DNA from: Desulfuromonadales bacterium C00003107 | Lineage (GTDB): Bacteria > Desulfobacterota > Desulfuromonadia > Desulfuromonadales > Syntrophotaleaceae | DNA length: 9,561 bases | NCBI GenBank assembly: GCA_001751225.1 | Contig: MAXT01000201.1 | Coordinates: 1 to 9,561, forward strand | Direction of reading: 5' to 3' | In this document: piece by piece, positions 7,340 through 9,561 of the stretch | Position numbering within the stretch: the stretch's first letter is position 1 | Layout: every line of letters starts with the position of its first letter | The notes under the pieces: generated by a model | Databases searched by the model: none | What the model was told of the DNA's origin: nothing | What the model saw: only the letters and a program-made list of their open reading frames with translations | Program-made: the position numbers and the translations under genes

Positions 7340-7564
7340 TTGGCTCCACGAATGAAAAGTGATCAGCAAATGAAAATCCCTCCACTACAACGGTTTGTCT
7401 GCGGTTTTTTTGCGACACTTGGGTTGCTCGCATTGCTTGCGTCACTTATGGAGGAATCTAATCCATGGAAGTTTCAAATTAGCGTAAGTCTCTTCGTGTT
7501 GTTTGCTGGGCATTTGGGAGTTAGAGGAAATATCCCAAAGTGGATGCAGGTAAGCAAAAAATGA
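7340..7564 (+). CDS. Small two-helix membrane protein, hypothetical
   Basis: A 74-aa frame starting at TTG 7340; ATG 7352 and ATG 7370 are alternatives. A short basic N-terminus precedes two hydrophobic segments, roughly residues 19-37 (FVCGFFATLGLLALLASLM) and 46-60 (FQISVSLFVLFAGHL), and a basic C-terminus (PKWMQVSKK). The pattern suits a small inner-membrane protein. No candidate start has a good ribosome site: GGAT nine nt before the TTG is the best. A possible promoter lies at 7269-7298. I recognise no family. It lies 87 bp upstream of the PrsW gene on the same strand, so co-transcription is possible. The real-gene call rests only on the coherent membrane-protein pattern. Confidence 0.45.
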   Translation: MAPRMKSDQQMKIPPLQRFVCGFFATLGLLALLASLMEESNPWKFQISVSLFVLFAGHLGVRGNIPKWMQVSKK

Positions 7565-7565
7565 G

Positions 7566-7578
7566 CAACCAGAGGTTG
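7566..7578 (+). repeat. Short hairpin just after the small membrane ORF
   Basis: CAACC (7566-7570) and GGTTG (7574-7578) pair around AGA. A longer imperfect pairing, GGGGGAG with CTCACCC (7601-7607), may extend the structure across 7578-7607. No T-tract follows, so it is not a terminator. It may be a leader structure ahead of the PrsW gene. Confidence 0.35.
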
Positions 7579-7628
7579 GGGGAGATGGCTAACGACGCGG
7601 CTCACCCGTAACATTGGGGCTTAATATC

Positions 7629-7655
7629 ATGAAAATAGGCAATTGTAAGGCATGA
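7629..7655 (+). other. Eight-codon mini-ORF overlapping the PrsW start
   Basis: ATG 7629 opens an 8-codon frame (MKIGNCKA) whose TGA (7653-7655) overlaps the PrsW-gene ATG (7652-7654) as ATGA. The PrsW gene itself has AAGG only one base before its ATG, which is too close to work well. Re-initiation after this mini-ORF is a possible route to translation. The mini-ORF ribosome site (GGGG, 7616-7619) is weak. Confidence 0.3.
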
Positions 7656-9133
7656 AAGAATATTTTCTTATAATCCTTTCATTTGCGATTGGAATTTATT
7701 ACATCAACTTCCTGCGAGCCTATGACACACACGAAAAAGAGCCTATCAATAAAATGGTTCTTGTTACTCTATTCGGTGGCGCCTGCTCGGTTGGCATTTC
7801 ATTGCTACTTTATAGATACTTACATGGTTTAGGTATAAATGATCTCAGGAACTCATTTGGGGCACTTTTCGTCATTGGCCCCATAGAAGAGTTTGCGAAA
7901 CTCATAGCTCTCTTCCTGTCCATAATTTTTATTCGAAAAGAACTAAATGAGCCTACCGATGGCCTGATCTACATGAGTTGTGTTGCTCTGGGGTTCTCTT
8001 TAATTGAGAATTACTTCTATGCGGTACACAGCTCAGCGCCCTTCCAAACGATGGCTTTGAGACTCACAATTGCGACCCCCATGCACATCAGTTTTAGTAT
8101 ATTTATGGGGCTAGCATTTTTCTCCATCGTGATAAATAAGTCCGGTTGGATTCTTTTGGGGGCTTCACTTATTTATGCAATATTGATTCATGGCCTTTAT
8201 GATCTCATAATTTTCAACGGGTTCTTTATTGTCGTACTGATTATAGTTGTAAAAATGGCTCATTCCTGGACCTTGTCACTGCTAGGGTACTCAACCGCCG
8301 TTTCACCTCACAGGACCTCCCTAAAAGACTTTATTGAAAACTACAAAAAACCTGAGAAAGAGAAAGGTCTAGAGTGTCTGCATTGTGGTGACAAGCACAA
8401 CAAGCTAACTTTCAAGCTGGGAAGAATAATTATTCAAAAATGCAATAGCTGCTCTTTCTATGTCACTACTCGGGATTCGCTTTTCAAAATTTTTCATCAC
8501 TTTGGCTCATCGTTTAAAAACCTCTCGTATTATTACGGTTCAGCAGGTGGGGGCCAGAGCAGACTATCAACATTGCATGAAGCAAATCTTGTTTCCGACC
8601 AGAAGAAAATTGCATATTTCAACCTAGCCGACCTAAGTGAGGCATTGGATAAATTTACCATTACAGCAGTTAAAACAATGCCATCATTCATTCGCTCTAC
8701 AATAAGTCCACCGGAAACAATAGTTGCGATAATTGAGTTAGCAGAAGAAAATGAGAATAGCCACCGCCCATCAAGCATAGAGCATAACCATAGCACCTTT
8801 TCCAAAGAGGCATTCTTTCGATTTCTTCTCTATCCCCTGGATGACCCTAAAACACCAAAATCCATACACATACCTACAAACAAAGGCCCCATATGGAACT
8901 GGGGGGCCTTTATTGTCCCTGAGTTCTGGTTTTTGTGGCATGAGATATGGGGTGCTTTCTTTTTGCTTATAATTGCTGAAGGCTTGTTTATTAGAACGCT
9001 ATTCTTAGCTATAGGGAGTTATGCTTTCCCAGTCGGAGCAATTGCCATAAGAATTTTTGCTGCTTTATGGGGGCACCGTATCTACTATTTTAGGAATGGT
9101 CACTGGCTGAATAGCCCTAACATGACTCGTTGA
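7652..9133 (+). CDS. PrsW-family intramembrane glutamic protease fused to a zinc ribbon and a DUF2628-like membrane domain
   Basis: 493 aa. Residues 1-205 match PrsW (PF13367): about seven hydrophobic segments, the acidic YDTHEKEP loop after the first helix, GPIEEFAK (E79, E80, K83), ALGFSLIEN (E119, N120), TPMHISFSIFMG (H145) and HGLYD (H180, D184). In Bacillus PrsW the paired glutamates begin the site-1 cleavage of anti-sigma factor RsiW in the membrane; the substrate here is unknown and no sigma/anti-sigma pair is visible. Residues 242-267 form a zinc ribbon (CLHC...CNSC). A soluble linker (about 270-410) is followed by WNWGAFIVPEFWFLWHEIW and two hydrophobic segments ending in GHRIYYFRNGH, which resembles DUF2628 (PF10947); that assignment is from memory of the family pattern. 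Start: the ATG at 7652 keeps the first PrsW helix. Composition is AT-rich compared with the 5' end of the window. A terminator follows within 80 bp. Confidence 0.85.
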   Translation: MKEYFLIILSFAIGIYYINFLRAYDTHEKEPINKMVLVTLFGGACSVGISLLLYRYLHGLGINDLRNSFGALFVIGPIEEFAKLIALFLSIIFIRKELNEPTDGLIYMSCVALGFSLIENYFYAVHSSAPFQTMALRLTIATPMHISFSIFMGLAFFSIVINKSGWILLGASLIYAILIHGLYDLIIFNGFFIVVLIIVVKMAHSWTLSLLGYSTAVSPHRTSLKDFIENYKKPEKEKGLECLHCGDKHNKLTFKLGRIIIQKCNSCSFYVTTRDSLFKIFHHFGSSFKNLSYYYGSAGGGQSRLSTLHEANLVSDQKKIAYFNLADLSEALDKFTITAVKTMPSFIRSTISPPETIVAIIELAEENENSHRPSSIEHNHSTFSKEAFFRFLLYPLDDPKTPKSIHIPTNKGPIWNWGAFIVPEFWFLWHEIWGAFFLLIIAEGLFIRTLFLAIGSYAFPVGAIAIRIFAALWGHRIYYFRNGHWLNSPNMTR

Positions 9134-9157
9134 GGCTGTATAAAAATATTGTCCGAA

Positions 9158-9231
9158 AAATCACGATTTCTAAAACACAGAAACCCCGTCCAGATCGCCA
9201 GGCGGGGTTTTCTCGCTTTGCAGGATTTTTA
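9158..9231 (+). repeat. Dispersed hairpin element, copy C
   Basis: 74 bp, the same length as copy B, with identical ends: AAATCACGAT at 9158-9167, and TTTCTCG (9209-9215) plus five bases plus CAGGATTTTTA (9221-9231). The central hairpin differs in sequence from copy B. It begins 25 bp after the PrsW stop. Confidence 0.7.
9181..9213 (+). terminator. Rho-independent terminator after the PrsW gene
   Basis: AAACCCCG (9181-9188) pairs with CGGGGTTT (9203-9210) around a 14-nt interior, with a TTTTCT tail. It starts 48 nt after the stop at 9133 and is the hairpin core of repeat copy C. Confidence 0.82.
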
Positions 9232-9304
9232 AGAAGCGCTGAAAGATATCCCACAATCAGCAAGCAATCATTGTGAACAAAAAATAAGACGCCTCCCATA
9301 TTCT

Positions 9305-9499
9305 TGGGAAAAGTTTTCCCATGTCGCCGGCGGCTCTATAATCGAGGAATTCTAGACTGGAAAATTCCCCTAGAAAGAAGCCAATGCTGGGAAGGGGAAA
9401 ACTTCTGGCACAAAGGTAATGAACTTCAAAGTTTAAACGTAAGAATTTGACGCTAAACTTAATTCAAAGCTGTTCCGAATCCAAAGAGGGAATTCCCAC
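9305..9499. promoter_or_regulatory. Leader with promoter -10 and clustered GGGAA/TTCCC palindromes
   Basis: TGGGAAAA-G-TTTTCCCA (9305-9321) is a perfect 8-bp inverted repeat. TATAAT lies at 9337-9342, so the palindrome covers the expected -35 position. Related motifs follow: GGAA-AA-TTCC (9359-9368), GAAG-N7-CTTC around GGGGAAAA (9391-9405), and GGGAATTCCC (9488-9497) touching the ribosome site. The arrangement suggests repeated operator sites, or the outer end of an insertion sequence upstream of its transposase gene. Nothing notable is seen in 9232-9304. Confidence 0.5.
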
Positions 9500-9511
9500 A
9501 GGAGGTGATAA

Positions 9512-9561
9512 ATGCCACGTCGGATTGCTTACAGAATTGATCAAGTCCAAAAGTTGCTGTA
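9512..9561 (+). CDS. Unrecognised protein, 3' truncated by the window edge
   Basis: ATG at 9512 is preceded by AGGAGGTGAT (9500-9509), a full 10-nt match to the 16S anti-Shine-Dalgarno, with 6 nt between AGGAGG and ATG. Only MPRRIAYRIDQVQKLL (16 codons) is visible before the edge. The basic, helix-prone start would suit a DNA-binding protein such as a transposase or regulator, and the palindrome-rich leader is consistent with either. The family cannot be assigned from so little sequence. Confidence 0.65.
   Translation, partial: MPRRIAYRIDQVQKLL

Noticed and set aside
7565..7651. Integron attC-like site (GGCTAACGACGCGG after the small ORF)
   Set aside because: No paired GTTRRRY/RYYYAAC core with the right fold is present, no integrase is seen, and the flanking genes do not look like cassettes.

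Overview
The window most resembles a chromosomal stretch of an anaerobic, iron-sulfur-rich bacterium, possibly of the Desulfuromonas/Geobacter/Pelobacter type. The grounds are a glutamate-synthase GXGXG domain fused to a GltD-type flavoprotein with ferredoxin clusters, an Isf-like iron-sulfur flavoprotein, and a sodium/phosphate symporter with a PhoU tail. This placement is inference from gene content only. There are no rRNA, tRNA or CRISPR features.

Layout. 1-2243 (+) is the 3' part of the glutamate-synthase-like fused oxidoreductase. It ends at a perfect palindromic terminator (2274-2310) that also serves the convergent gene. 2341-2976 (-) encodes the small flavoprotein with a compact cysteine motif. 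A 156-bp divergent intergenic region with GTAC-type repeats separates it from an HxlR-family regulator gene (3133-3483, +), which is broken by one in-frame TAA. 3775-5451 (-) encodes a Na+/phosphate cotransporter with a PhoU-like tail.

The right-hand part (about 5450-9561) looks accessory: wide gaps, lower GC by eye, and single genes rather than operons. It holds a stand-alone RelA/SpoT-type alarmone synthetase (best start TTG at 5970), a doubtful small two-helix membrane protein (7340-7564), and a PrsW-type membrane glutamic protease (7652-9133). The protease is fused to a zinc ribbon and a C-terminal DUF2628-like membrane segment. At the right edge an unrecognised gene starts at 9512 behind a perfect Shine-Dalgarno and a leader full of GGGAA/TTCCC palindromes.

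Two observations stand out. First, three related intergenic elements (about 3557-3634, 7127-7200, 9158-9231), all in + orientation and each 3' of a + gene, share conserved ends around a variable hairpin. Two of them are exactly 74 bp. The conserved CAGGA(A)TTTTTA tail lies beyond the terminator T-tract, so they are more than ordinary terminators. Second, the PrsW / zinc-ribbon / DUF2628-like architecture is one I do not recognise as standard.

I see no evidence that the right-hand genes form one operon or one system. The clearest functional pair is the HxlR gene and the divergent flavoprotein, where the broken regulator may have left the flavoprotein without its control.
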